Assembly (NCBI RefSeq): GCF_036962705.1
Contig: NZ_JBALOQ010000034.1
Coordinates: 62,001-126,000 of the forward strand
Reading direction: 5' to 3'
From: Ferdinandcohnia sp036962705
GTDB lineage: Bacteria > Bacillota > Bacilli > Bacillales > Bacillaceae_L
DNA length: 64,000 bases
The stretch's first letter is position 1. Each line of letters begins with the position of its first letter. This document shows positions 1 to 8,599 of this stretch, one piece after another. The notes beneath the pieces were generated by a model. It saw nothing but the letters and a program-made list of their open reading frames with translations. It made no database searches and was not told where the DNA came from. The position numbers and the translations under genes were made by a program.

Positions 1-609
1 TGCTTCGTCTTCATCCAATGTAAGGATTAATTCACCGTCACGTGCATTATTCCACTGCGTTTGCCACGGAACCATTGCTGTATAGAATGGAACTTGTAAA
101 GCGTCAATTGGAATTCCTTTTATGAAAGTAAATTGATTTTTTTCAGAAAGAAAGGCTTCCTTCGATAATTGACCTGTATGCTGTAAATGAACTAATTCAT
201 CTATAATTTTGTAGCCGACCTTTTCGTATAAGGAAATGGCTGTTTCATTTTCTTTAATAGCTTCAAGTGTAGCAATCTCTACACCTTCCTCTTCATAGAT
301 TACTAGAACAGCTTCGATTAGCTTCTTGCCAACACCCTTCCCACGGTATTCAGGGTCAACTCCTGTTCCACCATTCCAAGAAACCTTCTTGCCGTTAATG
401 AGGCGAATCCCGTTTAAAATAAGACCTACTGGCCGATCCCCATCATAGGCAATGACTGAAAGGGTCGGAGAAAGCCCTTCCAAAATCAGTCTTCTTGTAA
501 AAAGATCAGCCGTTGTAGTCATATCAAAATAATATCCTTCAAACCCCTTATTCCAAGCTACTACTGCATCCTCAAGCGTACATTCAGATAACCGTTTTAT
601 TGTAATCAT
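1..609 (-). CDS. GNAT-family N-acetyltransferase (C-terminus outside window)
   Basis: An open minus-strand frame begins at ATG 607-609 and runs off the left edge after 203 codons, so the C-terminus is missing. Residues near 80-110 hold the acetyl-CoA-binding core of the GNAT fold, including GVDPEYRGKGVGKKLI (the R/Q-x-x-G-x-G/A motif), followed by an A-L-Y-E-K-x-G-Y helix typical of the family (ISLYEKVGYK). The ribosome site AAAGGAGAT lies just before the start. The acyl acceptor cannot be read from sequence. The family assignment is firm; the function within it is open. Confidence 0.85.
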   Translation of the reverse strand, partial: MITIKRLSECTLEDAVVAWNKGFEGYYFDMTTTADLFTRRLILEGLSPTLSVIAYDGDRPVGLILNGIRLINGKKVSWNGGTGVDPEYRGKGVGKKLIEAVLVIYEEEGVEIATLEAIKENETAISLYEKVGYKIIDELVHLQHTGQLSKEAFLSEKNQFTFIKGIPIDALQVPFYTAMVPWQTQWNNARDGELILTLDEDEA

Positions 610-850
610 GTGTATATCTCCTTTTCCAAAAAGAAGTAATTTAGTTGATTAATTTAATCATATTTTAGGCATGCATACAAGTAATTTTTGGAAGTTTTAA
701 TAATCACATCTTTCCCCTGGCTTTAAACCTTTTTAAGAAATATACATTAGTCAACACATATCAGGTCAAACCGTTCATTTCCTTCACAAAAATTCTCATG
801 TCTGTCATCTACCATACCCGAACCTCATATATATTAATGAGGTGGAAAAC

Positions 851-1150
851 ATGTCCATTATTCCAAAAGTGTTCTTATTTATGTCCTTTTTCTTATTGTT
901 TTTAAATGGGTCGTCATTGGGGTTTATTTTGTATAATCTAAGGTTTGACTCTTTATTTGGGTACGGCTTTTTCATTTTTACGAGTTTAGTGGGAGCTGTT
1001 TTTGCGTCAATCGCCGAAGAGCCAGGTACGCAAAAGAGGTTTTATTGTAGATACTGCTTATACGGAAACTTGCTTGTCATTCTTTTCCCACTTTATTTTC
1101 ATTGGGTTGCGCATTCGGTTTTTCCCATACTAATTGAAACTTTTCTTTAA
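851..1150 (+). CDS. small membrane protein, function unknown
   Basis: A 99-residue protein starts at ATG 851, preceded at 839-845 by GAGGTGG; the in-frame GTG at 842 lies inside that ribosome site and is unlikely to be used. Hydrophobicity suggests three membrane segments (about residues 4-26, 36-54 and 72-92), with a short charged loop EEPGTQKRFYCRYC between the second and third. It has its own terminator and is convergent with map. I do not recognise the family. Confidence 0.55.
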   Translation: MSIIPKVFLFMSFFLLFLNGSSLGFILYNLRFDSLFGYGFFIFTSLVGAVFASIAEEPGTQKRFYCRYCLYGNLLVILFPLYFHWVAHSVFPILIETFL

Positions 1151-1152
1151 CT

Positions 1153-1184
1153 AAAAAAGTGCCACAATTGATGTGACACTTTTT
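1153..1184. terminator. bidirectional terminator
   Basis: The hairpin AAAAGTGcCAC / GTGaCACTTTT has A and T runs on both sides, and so can stop both the small membrane protein gene and map. Confidence 0.75.
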
Positions 1185-1189
1185 CATTC

Positions 1190-1942
1190 TTATGAATCCT
1201 GATCCGTTAAAATAAGTGGGCCGTCCTGTGTGATAGCTAATGTGTGTTCATATTGTGCGGATAAGCCGCCATCGATGGTACGTGCGGTCCAACCGTTTTT
1301 ATCCATTTTCGATTGCCATTTACCGACATTCACCATCGGTTCAATTGTGAAAACCATACCTTCTTTTAAACGTAATCCTTTGTTTGGAAGACCATAGTGT
1401 AAAACCTGAGGCTCTTCATGCATTGTTGGTCCAATTCCATGTCCAATAAAATCACGAACTACTGAGAAGCCTTCACCCTCTGTATAGGATTGAATGGCGT
1501 GGCCAATGTCTCCAAGTCGGTTACCAATTACAGCTTGTTCAATCCCCTTATACATAGCTGTTTTGGTAACATCGAGAAGTTTCTCCGCTTTTGGAGAAAT
1601 TTCACCGACACCATATGACCATGCAGAATCAGCAAGTGCGCCCCCAAGGTTCACCACCATATCGATTGTCACGATATCTCCACTCTTCAATGGAGCCTTT
1701 CTAGGGAATCCATGACAAATTTCATCGTTTATTGATGCACATGTTGCATATTTATAGCCCTTATAGCCTTTTTGTTCAGGCGTAGCACCATTCTTTTTAA
1801 TAAAATCCTCAGCAAAGCTGTCAATCTCTAGACTCGTAATTCCAGGCTGAATCAATTTGCGAATTTCCTTATGGCATGCTGCCAAAATTTGTCCCGCTTC
1901 GCGCATTAATTCAATTTCTCTTTTTGTTTTTAAATGAATCAT
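1190..1942 (-). CDS. map: type I methionyl aminopeptidase
   Basis: This 250-residue protein removes the initiator methionine from nascent proteins in the cytoplasm. The five metal ligands of the pita-bread fold can be placed at D94 (TIDMVV), D105 (LADSAW), H168 (GHGIG), E201 (FTIEPM) and E232 (QYEHT); H77 in ICHGFP is the usual substrate-side histidine. The length and the NLGGALADSAWSY stretch resemble the second, stand-alone enzyme of Bacillus (YflG/MapB type) more than the ribosomal-operon copy. It is monocistronic, with GAGGGTG seven bases before ATG. Confidence 0.93.
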   Translation of the reverse strand: MIHLKTKREIELMREAGQILAACHKEIRKLIQPGITSLEIDSFAEDFIKKNGATPEQKGYKGYKYATCASINDEICHGFPRKAPLKSGDIVTIDMVVNLGGALADSAWSYGVGEISPKAEKLLDVTKTAMYKGIEQAVIGNRLGDIGHAIQSYTEGEGFSVVRDFIGHGIGPTMHEEPQVLHYGLPNKGLRLKEGMVFTIEPMVNVGKWQSKMDKNGWTARTIDGGLSAQYEHTLAITQDGPLILTDQDS

Positions 1943-2017
1943 GAAAACACCCTCAATTTCAATTTGATGTTTTTATTATATCCTTAATAGCTCATTTTTG
2001 CATAAACTAGACTTTAA

Positions 2018-2140
2018 ATTTATTCAGTCAGGCTAAAATCCCGACTGAATTTAATGAACTCAGACTAAAAACGTCAATTCCTGTGGCAACGTCTTTATGA
2101 CCCACTTCATGTCGGCCTAAAATTCGGGCGCAAATACGTC
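2018..2140 (-). repeat. dispersed intergenic repeat, family B (copy 1)
   Basis: Read on the minus strand, this stretch has the same opening and closing blocks as 16876-17150: GTGGGTC-A/C-AAAGACGTTGCC, then CACAGGAA, and at the end AGTCGGGAT with CTGAATAAA. The middle of the long copy is absent here. No protein-coding potential is evident. Confidence 0.7.
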
Positions 2141-2169
2141 AACGCGTATTTGATTTGTTCAATTTGCAC

Positions 2170-2202
2170 AAAAAGGACTGTGGAAACACCCACAGTCCTT
2201 AC
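2170..2202 (-). terminator. terminator of the M3 oligopeptidase gene
   Basis: An 11-bp perfect stem, AAGGACTGTGG / CCACAGTCCTT, with a 6-base loop, is followed by TTTTTG on the minus strand. Confidence 0.85.
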
Positions 2203-2205
2203 GTT

Positions 2206-3900
2206 TTACAGTTGTTTGTCGTCTACACTATTTAGCCATGCTTCAATTTCACCAACTACAGATTGAACCGTACCTTCTTCAAATGGAGAAAGTAAATTTG
2301 CGACCTTCACTAGCTCTGTGAAAGGCTTACTTCCGCCTTGTTTGCATAGGTGAATATAATCTGCCCATGCTTCATCATGGTTTTCTCTTGATTTTTTCCA
2401 GAATTGGAACGCACAAATTTGTGCTAATGTATAGTCAATATAGTAGAATGCAGTTGTGTAAATATGGCTTTGACGCTGCCAGAAACCGCCTTCCTCGAGA
2501 TACTCGTTGCCATCATAATCGCGAAGTGGCATATATTTTTTCTCGATTTCTCTCCATGCTTTATTGCGTTCAGTAGGTGTGCTTTGTGGATTTTCATACA
2601 CAAAGTGTTGGAATTCATCCACTGCAACACCATATGGTAAGAATAATAATGCCTCACTTAAATGATTAAACTTGTATTTATCTGTATCTTCTTTAAAGAA
2701 TAACTCCATCCATGGCCATGTGAAGAATTCCATACTCATCGAATGGATTTCTGCTGCTTCATATGTTGGCCAATTGTATTCAGGAACGTCGTAATGTCTG
2801 CTTGAATAGACTTGGAAAGCGTGTCCCGCCTCATGTGTTAACACATCGATATCTCCTGATGTTCCATTAAAGTTTGAGAAAATATATGGTGCTTGGTAAT
2901 CGCTAATATACGTACAGTAGCCTCCACCAGCCTTCCCTTTTTTCGCTACAAGGTCCATTAAATTCGAGTCAATCATGTAATTGAAGAATTCTTTTGTTTC
3001 TTCAGATAGTTCTTCATACATTTTCTTCCCATTTTCGATGATCCATTCTGGGTCTCCCTTCGGTACAGCATTACCAGACTTAAAACTGAATGATTCATCG
3101 TAGTATTTTAAGCTATCAAGGCCAATGCGTTCTGCTTGGCGTTCTCTTAGTTTCACCGCTAATGGAACGATATGGTCCTTCACTTGCTTTCTGAAGTTTG
3201 CTACCATTTCTGCATTGTAATCGGTTCTTGATAATCTTACATATGCAAGCTCAACGAAGTTTTTATACCCTAATTTTTGTGCAATCCGAGTACGAACCTT
3301 AACAAGCTGGTCATAAATATCATCGAATTTTTCTTGATGCTCCTTGAAGAATGCGAAACGAACTTCATTTGCCTTTTTACGCATATCACGATCGGTTGAT
3401 TCAGTAAATGGTTGTAGCTGTGCTAAAGTACGTTCTTCCCCTTCGAACATAATTTTCGCTGAGGCAACTAGTTTAGTATATTCAGATGAAAGCTTGTTTT
3501 CTAATTGTAGATCCTCAACTACCTCTGGCGAGAAAGTTTTAATCTGTGTCTCCGCAAAATCAAAGAGCTGCTTACCCCATTTGTTTTCTAAATCAGTTCG
3601 GAATTTTGAATTAACAAGAGCATCATAGTACTTAGTTATTAAGCCTTGCAACAATGGTTGAGTTTCATCAAGATAATCTTGTTCTTCCTTGTAAAATTCA
3701 TCATTCGTATCAATTGTATGTCTGATATAGCAAATGTTAAAAGCTGTTTCAACTGTTCGTTGTATCGCAATGATTTCATTCATTGCATCATCTTGCTCGG
3801 CGTATGTTGCTGCACTCTTAAATTTTTCAAGTGCAACATGAAATGTTTGCTCCACTTCGTCCATCTTAGGACGTACATACTTAAAATCGTTAAAATTCAT
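2206..3900 (-). CDS. M3-family oligoendopeptidase (PepF-like)
   Basis: This 564-residue cytoplasmic zinc metallopeptidase has the thermolysin-type motif HEAGH at residues 356-360 (two His ligands and the catalytic Glu). The third ligand is probably E384, in EAAEIHSMSMEFF. The length and the all-helical N-terminal half fit the short oligoendopeptidase F branch of family M3, which trims peptides of up to about 20 residues. No signal peptide or membrane segment is visible. The gene has its own ribosome site (GGGGAG) and terminator, and is divergent from motA. Confidence 0.9.
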   Translation of the reverse strand: MNFNDFKYVRPKMDEVEQTFHVALEKFKSAATYAEQDDAMNEIIAIQRTVETAFNICYIRHTIDTNDEFYKEEQDYLDETQPLLQGLITKYYDALVNSKFRTDLENKWGKQLFDFAETQIKTFSPEVVEDLQLENKLSSEYTKLVASAKIMFEGEERTLAQLQPFTESTDRDMRKKANEVRFAFFKEHQEKFDDIYDQLVKVRTRIAQKLGYKNFVELAYVRLSRTDYNAEMVANFRKQVKDHIVPLAVKLRERQAERIGLDSLKYYDESFSFKSGNAVPKGDPEWIIENGKKMYEELSEETKEFFNYMIDSNLMDLVAKKGKAGGGYCTYISDYQAPYIFSNFNGTSGDIDVLTHEAGHAFQVYSSRHYDVPEYNWPTYEAAEIHSMSMEFFTWPWMELFFKEDTDKYKFNHLSEALLFLPYGVAVDEFQHFVYENPQSTPTERNKAWREIEKKYMPLRDYDGNEYLEEGGFWQRQSHIYTTAFYYIDYTLAQICAFQFWKKSRENHDEAWADYIHLCKQGGSKPFTELVKVANLLSPFEEGTVQSVVGEIEAWLNSVDDKQL

Positions 3901-4120
3901 AATAGGCTCCCCATTTCAATAAGAGATTTGAAAATATGTATACTCTTTCATTGTAAACCACTTCTACATAATTTTTCCACAACGAAATCTTCGCGAGAAA
4001 TTGATAAATTTCGCTAAAATTTTTACTTTGATTGTCGATATAAAGGATAGTAGAATTATAGATTCGATAAATATATGGACACTACTCTCGTAACATCCAT
4101 GAAAGTACAGGTGATAAAAA

Positions 4121-4912
4121 TTGGATAAATCGTCATTAATAGGTGTAATACTCGGTTTTATAGCCGTCTTTGTAGGTATGGTATTAAAAGGAGTCTCCTT
4201 TTCTGCCCTGCTCAATCCCGCTGCCATTTTAATTATTGTCATAGGAACCATTGCAGCCGTCACAATTGCCTTTCCAACCAGTGAATTAAAAAGAGTCCCA
4301 CAATTATTTGGGGTACTTTTTAAAGAAAAAAAAATGTTATCTGTTGAGGAACTGATTCCGATGTTCTCAAATTGGGCCACCATTGCCCGTAAGGAAGGAC
4401 TCTTAGCACTTGAAGTAAAAGTAGCTGAAGTCGAAGATCCATTTTTAAAAAACGGATTAAGTATGGCAGTTGATGGTCAAAGTGCAGAATTTATCCGTGA
4501 TGTGATGTCGGAAGAAATTGAAGCAATGGAAGAACGTCATTTATCTGGGGCTGCTATTTTCTCGCAAGCAGGAACATATGCACCAACCTTAGGGGTTCTA
4601 GGTGCTGTTGTTGGGCTTATCGCAGCATTAAGTCATATGGATAATACCGATGAATTAGGAAAAGCAATATCAGCCGCGTTCATTGCAACAATGCTGGGGA
4701 TTTTCACAGGATATGTGCTATGGCATCCATTCGCAAATAAGTTAAAACAAAAATCAAAGCAAGAAATAAAAATCAAGGAAGTAATGATTGAAGGCGTATT
4801 ATCTGTTCTCGAAGGTCAATCACCACGTGCAATCGAACAAAAGCTTTCAATGTATCTATCGAAAAAAGACCGCGGGAAGGTTTTGACTGAAGGTGAAATG
4901 ATAGATGGCTAG
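4121..4912 (+). CDS. motA: flagellar stator protein MotA (proton type)
   Basis: This 263-residue protein is the ion-channel subunit that pairs with MotB and drives flagellar rotation. It has four membrane segments (two near the N-terminus, two around residues 150-200) and the large cytoplasmic loop between segments 2 and 3. The PTLGVLGAVVGL stretch with its conserved prolines lies in segment 3, and the loop carries MSEEIEAMEERH. It reads very close to B. subtilis MotA rather than to the sodium-type MotP. Translation starts at TTG 4121, behind AGGTGAT. The end overlaps motB by 8 bases, implying translational coupling. Confidence 0.95.
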   Translation: MDKSSLIGVILGFIAVFVGMVLKGVSFSALLNPAAILIIVIGTIAAVTIAFPTSELKRVPQLFGVLFKEKKMLSVEELIPMFSNWATIARKEGLLALEVKVAEVEDPFLKNGLSMAVDGQSAEFIRDVMSEEIEAMEERHLSGAAIFSQAGTYAPTLGVLGAVVGLIAALSHMDNTDELGKAISAAFIATMLGIFTGYVLWHPFANKLKQKSKQEIKIKEVMIEGVLSVLEGQSPRAIEQKLSMYLSKKDRGKVLTEGEMIDG

Positions 4913-5663
4913 AAAAAAACGAAAAACAAAACACGATGAGCATGTGGATGAATCATGGTTGGTGCCTTATGCCGATATATTAACATTATTGCTCGCTCTG
5001 TTCATTGTTCTTTTTGCTGCAAGTAATGTGGATGCTCAGAAATTCCAACAGCTCGCAAGCTCCTTTAATAATGTTTTTAGCGGCGGTACATCATTTTTAG
5101 AATATGAGAGTCCGGTGCCTGTTGAAATTGATAATGCTGCAATCGATAATGAGAAAGAGAAAGAGAAAGAAAAAGAGAAAGAAAAACAAGAACAAGAAGA
5201 ACTAAAGGAATTACAAAAAAAGATCAATGGCTATATCACCGATAATGGTTTAGATTTAAGTCTTAAAACCCGTTTAGCAGATGAAGGGTTACTCGTTACG
5301 ATTCAGGATGGTGCTTTCTTTAATCCAGGAAGCGCAGAGGTCAGATCAGAGGATATTAAGCTAGCTCGTGAAATTTCAGAGCTTTTGGTGATGAACCCAC
5401 CTCGTAATATCATTGTTAGTGGACATACCGATACTGTTCCAATGAATAATCATGAATTTAATAGCAACTGGCATTTAAGTGTCATGCGTGCGGTTAATTT
5501 TATGAGTCTTTTATTAGAAAATAAACAACTTGATCCGAGACTTTTTAGTGCTCGTGGTCTTGGTGAGTATGAGCCTGTTGCGACAAACGAAACAGCTGAA
5601 GGACGGAAACTTAATCGACGTGTTGAGGTTTTAATCCAGCCGAATGTAGAACAGCCAAAATAA
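4905..5663 (+). CDS. motB: flagellar stator protein MotB
   Basis: This 252-residue partner of MotA anchors the stator to peptidoglycan. The single membrane helix contains the proton-carrying aspartate D24 (VPYADILTLLLALF). An OmpA-like peptidoglycan-binding domain follows, with SGHTDTVP and NRRVEVLI near residues 170-245. Between plug and OmpA domain, residues about 82-94 are an unusual run of Glu-Lys pairs encoded by a GAGAAA hexanucleotide repeat (5151-5188). Coupled to motA by overlap. Confidence 0.95.
   Translation: MARKKRKTKHDEHVDESWLVPYADILTLLLALFIVLFAASNVDAQKFQQLASSFNNVFSGGTSFLEYESPVPVEIDNAAIDNEKEKEKEKEKEKQEQEELKELQKKINGYITDNGLDLSLKTRLADEGLLVTIQDGAFFNPGSAEVRSEDIKLAREISELLVMNPPRNIIVSGHTDTVPMNNHEFNSNWHLSVMRAVNFMSLLLENKQLDPRLFSARGLGEYEPVATNETAEGRKLNRRVEVLIQPNVEQPK
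5151..5188 (+). repeat. GAGAAA hexanucleotide repeat inside motB
   Basis: About six copies of GAGAAA/GAAAAA encode the Glu-Lys run in the MotB linker. Changes of whole units keep the reading frame, so slippage would alter linker length and not switch the gene off. Confidence 0.8.
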
Positions 5664-5668
5664 TTTAG

Positions 5669-5732
5669 ATAAGCGCAAGTGGCCCGCTTATCGGCTTGTG
5701 ACCTCGAGCCGATGGCTTCTGAAGCTAGACAT
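5669..5732 (-). repeat. dispersed intergenic repeat, family A (short copy)
   Basis: On the minus strand it reads TCTAGCTTCAG ... CGGCTCGAGGTCACAAGCC ... CACTTGCGCTTA, matching the ends and the CTCGAGGTCA core of the longer copies at 26697 and 36838. The internal arm present in those copies is missing here. Confidence 0.7.
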
Positions 5733-5735
5733 ATG

Positions 5736-5770
5736 AAGGCCCACGGAATTTTTCATCCGTGGGCTTTTTA
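5736..5770. terminator. bidirectional terminator
   Basis: The stem GGCCCACGGA / TCCGTGGGCT lies between the convergent ends of motB and the 5'-nucleotidase-like gene, with T-rich tracts on the plus side. Confidence 0.8.
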
Positions 5771-5771
5771 T

Positions 5772-7337
5772 TTACCAAATAACCTTCCAATTTTCATCAA
5801 CAGTAGCTTCAATTGTTCCTCTTTCCAAAATGTAATTCGCGATAAGTTCAGACATATCAAGAGGGATATCCTTAATAATTGGCTTATCCTTGAACATGAT
5901 ATATTCCCCACCACCACCTGCCCGGTAGTTATTCATGACGACATCATATTCTTCATCATGTTGAATTGGATCGCCTTTTAAGGATAACTCTATGACACGC
6001 TTGCCAATGGGCTTTGAAATATCGAAAATATAATTAATTCCTTCCCACATATCATAATTGTAATGCTGTGGCTTTGGTGTTGTGAAGGATGGATTTACAG
6101 TCACATCGCCATTTTCAACCATAAAATAGCTGGCACTTCTTTCTAATGCTTCTTTGATGTCCTTACCGCTAATTCGAATCACAGTTAACGTGTTTGGATA
6201 AATATAATTGGAGACAATATCTCTCATCGTAATATTTGTTGGAAACCCTTTTGTGACATTATTAAAAAGGGCTGTATTTGAAATCGATACTTTTGCAACA
6301 TCCATTTGTACTTTATTAATAAATTCAACGAGTGGATGATCCTTTATGCGAGCTTTTAGTGGATCCTCAATTGTCATATTACCGATTACCTTACCGATTG
6401 GTTGATCCAACCATTCCTGTGTCACAGCTTCATATTCTTTTACTAACTGAAGGGAGCTCTCGTCCATTTCTATTTCATTAACAAAAATGAGTTCAGGATT
6501 TGAATCGGAAATCGTCCACCTATCATTATTTTTCGTAAGTGTTAGCGTAACTTTACCAATTGCTTGGCCGTTAAAGCTCGGTTGCACAATCGGCACACCG
6601 TTTACTTTGCCAGCAAGTGACCGATGTTGGTGACCTGTTAATAATAGGTCAATACCCTCAATCTCCTCACAAATCCGATATCCCTGGTTCTCCCCCGTCT
6701 GCTTTTCAGTAGGTTGACCAGTTTCAAGATCTGCTTCAAATCCCCCATGATAGGAAACAATCATTACATCCGGATTTTCCTGTTTACGAATTTCTTCCAC
6801 CCATTTTTTCGTCGATTCAAAGGCATCATCAAACGTAAACCCTTTAATATATTCAGGATTCTCCCAATTCGGGATATAGTGTGTGGTAACACCAAGAATC
6901 GCAGCCTTAACCCCATCTTCAAGCTCAACCAGAATATAAGGCTTTCCGATAAATGGCTCCCCTTTTTCATTTAAAATATTTGCAGAAAGCCATGGAAAAT
7001 CGGATTCTTTTATGGCTTTTTGTAACACTTCCATTCCATAATTGAATTCATGATTTCCAATTACTGCTGCATCGTAATTTAGATCATTTAATAGTGTAAT
7101 CATTGGATTTTGTTTATGATTATTTGAACGTACATAATGATAGGTTAAAGGTGTTCCTTGAATTAAGTCTCCATTATCGATAAGGATTGTGTTCCTATTC
7201 CGACTTCTCTCTTGTTTAATGACAGTCGCAATTTTACCAAGCCCAAGACCTACAGTCTCATTGCTCCCGTAATTAATCGGAAAAATATTGCCGTGAATAT
7301 CACTGGTTTCAAGAATTGTAATTGTAATAGAGTTCAT
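5772..7337 (-). CDS. 5'-nucleotidase / 2',3'-cyclic phosphodiesterase-family metallophosphatase
   Basis: This 521-residue enzyme has the two-domain UshA layout. The N-terminal calcineurin-like metallophosphatase domain has motifs SDIHGNIFP (about 12-20), DNGDLIQG (about 56-63), GNHEFNYG (about 97-104) and GHQHR (about 236-240). The C-terminal 5'-nucleotidase domain has NYIYPNTLTVIRISG and NNYRAGGGGEY for nucleoside binding. There is no signal peptide, membrane segment or LPXTG tail, so it is predicted to be cytoplasmic, unlike secreted YfkN. It would dephosphorylate nucleotides or cyclic nucleotides; the exact substrate is not visible. Confidence 0.85.
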   Translation of the reverse strand: MNSITITILETSDIHGNIFPINYGSNETVGLGLGKIATVIKQERSRNRNTILIDNGDLIQGTPLTYHYVRSNNHKQNPMITLLNDLNYDAAVIGNHEFNYGMEVLQKAIKESDFPWLSANILNEKGEPFIGKPYILVELEDGVKAAILGVTTHYIPNWENPEYIKGFTFDDAFESTKKWVEEIRKQENPDVMIVSYHGGFEADLETGQPTEKQTGENQGYRICEEIEGIDLLLTGHQHRSLAGKVNGVPIVQPSFNGQAIGKVTLTLTKNNDRWTISDSNPELIFVNEIEMDESSLQLVKEYEAVTQEWLDQPIGKVIGNMTIEDPLKARIKDHPLVEFINKVQMDVAKVSISNTALFNNVTKGFPTNITMRDIVSNYIYPNTLTVIRISGKDIKEALERSASYFMVENGDVTVNPSFTTPKPQHYNYDMWEGINYIFDISKPIGKRVIELSLKGDPIQHDEEYDVVMNNYRAGGGGEYIMFKDKPIIKDIPLDMSELIANYILERGTIEATVDENWKVIW

Positions 7338-7423
7338 CTTCGTTACCTCTTTTGTATAGGGTCCATACTAGTATACACAAAAATTATTAATTTGAAGTGA
7401 AAGAAATTGTAAACTTCCCCATA

Positions 7424-7456
7424 ACAAAACCCACTTTTGGGTAAAGTGGGTTTTGT
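7424..7456. terminator. terminator
   Basis: The perfect stem AAAACCCACTTT / AAAGTGGGTTTT with a five-base loop and T-rich flanks lies beyond the 3' end of the aldo/keto reductase gene (minus strand). Confidence 0.75.
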
Positions 7457-7468
7457 TATTATTGAGTA

Positions 7469-8416
7469 CTAAACTGTCAGAATCGCTTCCACTCTCTTAA
7501 TCTCATCAAATCCAAGGACTAGCTCCGAACCTCTCGCATTTGCCTCAATTTGTTCCGGATTTGTTGCACCAACAAGAGTACTCGCGATATTATGCTGTCT
7601 TAAAATCCATGATAGGGCTAATTCAGGTAAGGTAACTCCTAGTTCATTTGAAAATTCCTCAAGCCGATCTAGCTTCGTTGAGACGATCCCATCAATGATG
7701 TTTTTCACCCATGAATTTAACTGGGAGTTTGCTCCCCTACTTCCACTAGGAATGGAGCCTCCTCTATATTTTCCTGTTAATACACCTTGTGCCAGCGGAG
7801 AATAGACCACCTGTGAAATACCATTCTTTTCACAAACTGGAATAATTTCATCCTCAATATCACGATGCAGCATATTGTATTGAGGTTGGTTGACAATGAT
7901 TCGATCTAATAAATATTTATCCGCAATTGCAATCGCTTCTTGAATTTGAGCGGCAGTCCACTCACTTACACCTACATACAGAATTTTCCCCTGACGAATC
8001 AAATCGTCAATTGCGCGTAAGGTCTCATCCAGTGGAGTCTCCTCGTCATAACGATGACAGTAAAAGACATCCACATAATCCAAATCCATCCGTTTTAAAC
8101 TTGCATGCACTTGCTCGATGACATGTTTTCTTGATAATCCCTTGTCGTTAGGTCCATCCCCCATCGCTCCAAATGCCTTTGTTGTTATACAATAGGATTC
8201 CCTTGGGTATTCTTTTAACGCACTTGCTAATATTCGCTCCGCTTCCCCACGCTCATATACATTTGCCGAATCAAAAAAATTTATCCCAAGTTCATATGCT
8301 TTATGAACGGTTTTCGCTGCCATTTTTTCATCTACAGTTTTACCAAAAGTTAACCAGCTTCCTAGACTGATTTCACTTACCTTAAGCCCCGAACGACCTA
8401 ACCTTCTGTATTTCAT
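7469..8416 (-). CDS. aldo/keto reductase
   Basis: This 315-residue NADPH-dependent oxidoreductase is of the Kv-beta-like AKR branch. The catalytic tetrad can be placed at D49, Y54 (FDSANVYERG), K80 and H121 (FYCHRYD). The phosphate-binding end is TLVGATNPEQIEAN near residues 283-296. It is divergent from the Fsr-type transporter gene, with a 126-bp shared upstream region containing a long inverted repeat. The substrate is unknown; general aldehyde detoxification is the usual inference. Confidence 0.9.
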   Translation of the reverse strand: MKYRRLGRSGLKVSEISLGSWLTFGKTVDEKMAAKTVHKAYELGINFFDSANVYERGEAERILASALKEYPRESYCITTKAFGAMGDGPNDKGLSRKHVIEQVHASLKRMDLDYVDVFYCHRYDEETPLDETLRAIDDLIRQGKILYVGVSEWTAAQIQEAIAIADKYLLDRIIVNQPQYNMLHRDIEDEIIPVCEKNGISQVVYSPLAQGVLTGKYRGGSIPSGSRGANSQLNSWVKNIIDGIVSTKLDRLEEFSNELGVTLPELALSWILRQHNIASTLVGATNPEQIEANARGSELVLGFDEIKRVEAILTV

Positions 8417-8482
8417 GTCATGCCTCCTCCTTACTTCGCAAATACTGTCTTACTATTAAATTTATCAGAAATTTCTAACAAG

Positions 8483-8559
8483 GTAAAGTGAATGTAAGGA
8501 AAATTAATATTGCGTTTTCTGTCTTGATTTCCTACATTAATATTGAATTTTCACTTTAC
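8483..8559. promoter_or_regulatory. interrupted inverted repeat between divergent genes
   Basis: Outer arms GTAAAGTGA (8483) and TCACTTTAC (8551-8559) enclose a second pair, TGTAAGGAAA / TTTCCTACA, and two copies of ATTAATATTG. The symmetry in a divergent promoter region suggests regulator binding or a leader hairpin; no known box is recognised. Confidence 0.45.
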
Positions 8560-8599
8560 AAATATGGAAAAAAGGTTTTTCATAGAGGAAAGGATTAAA

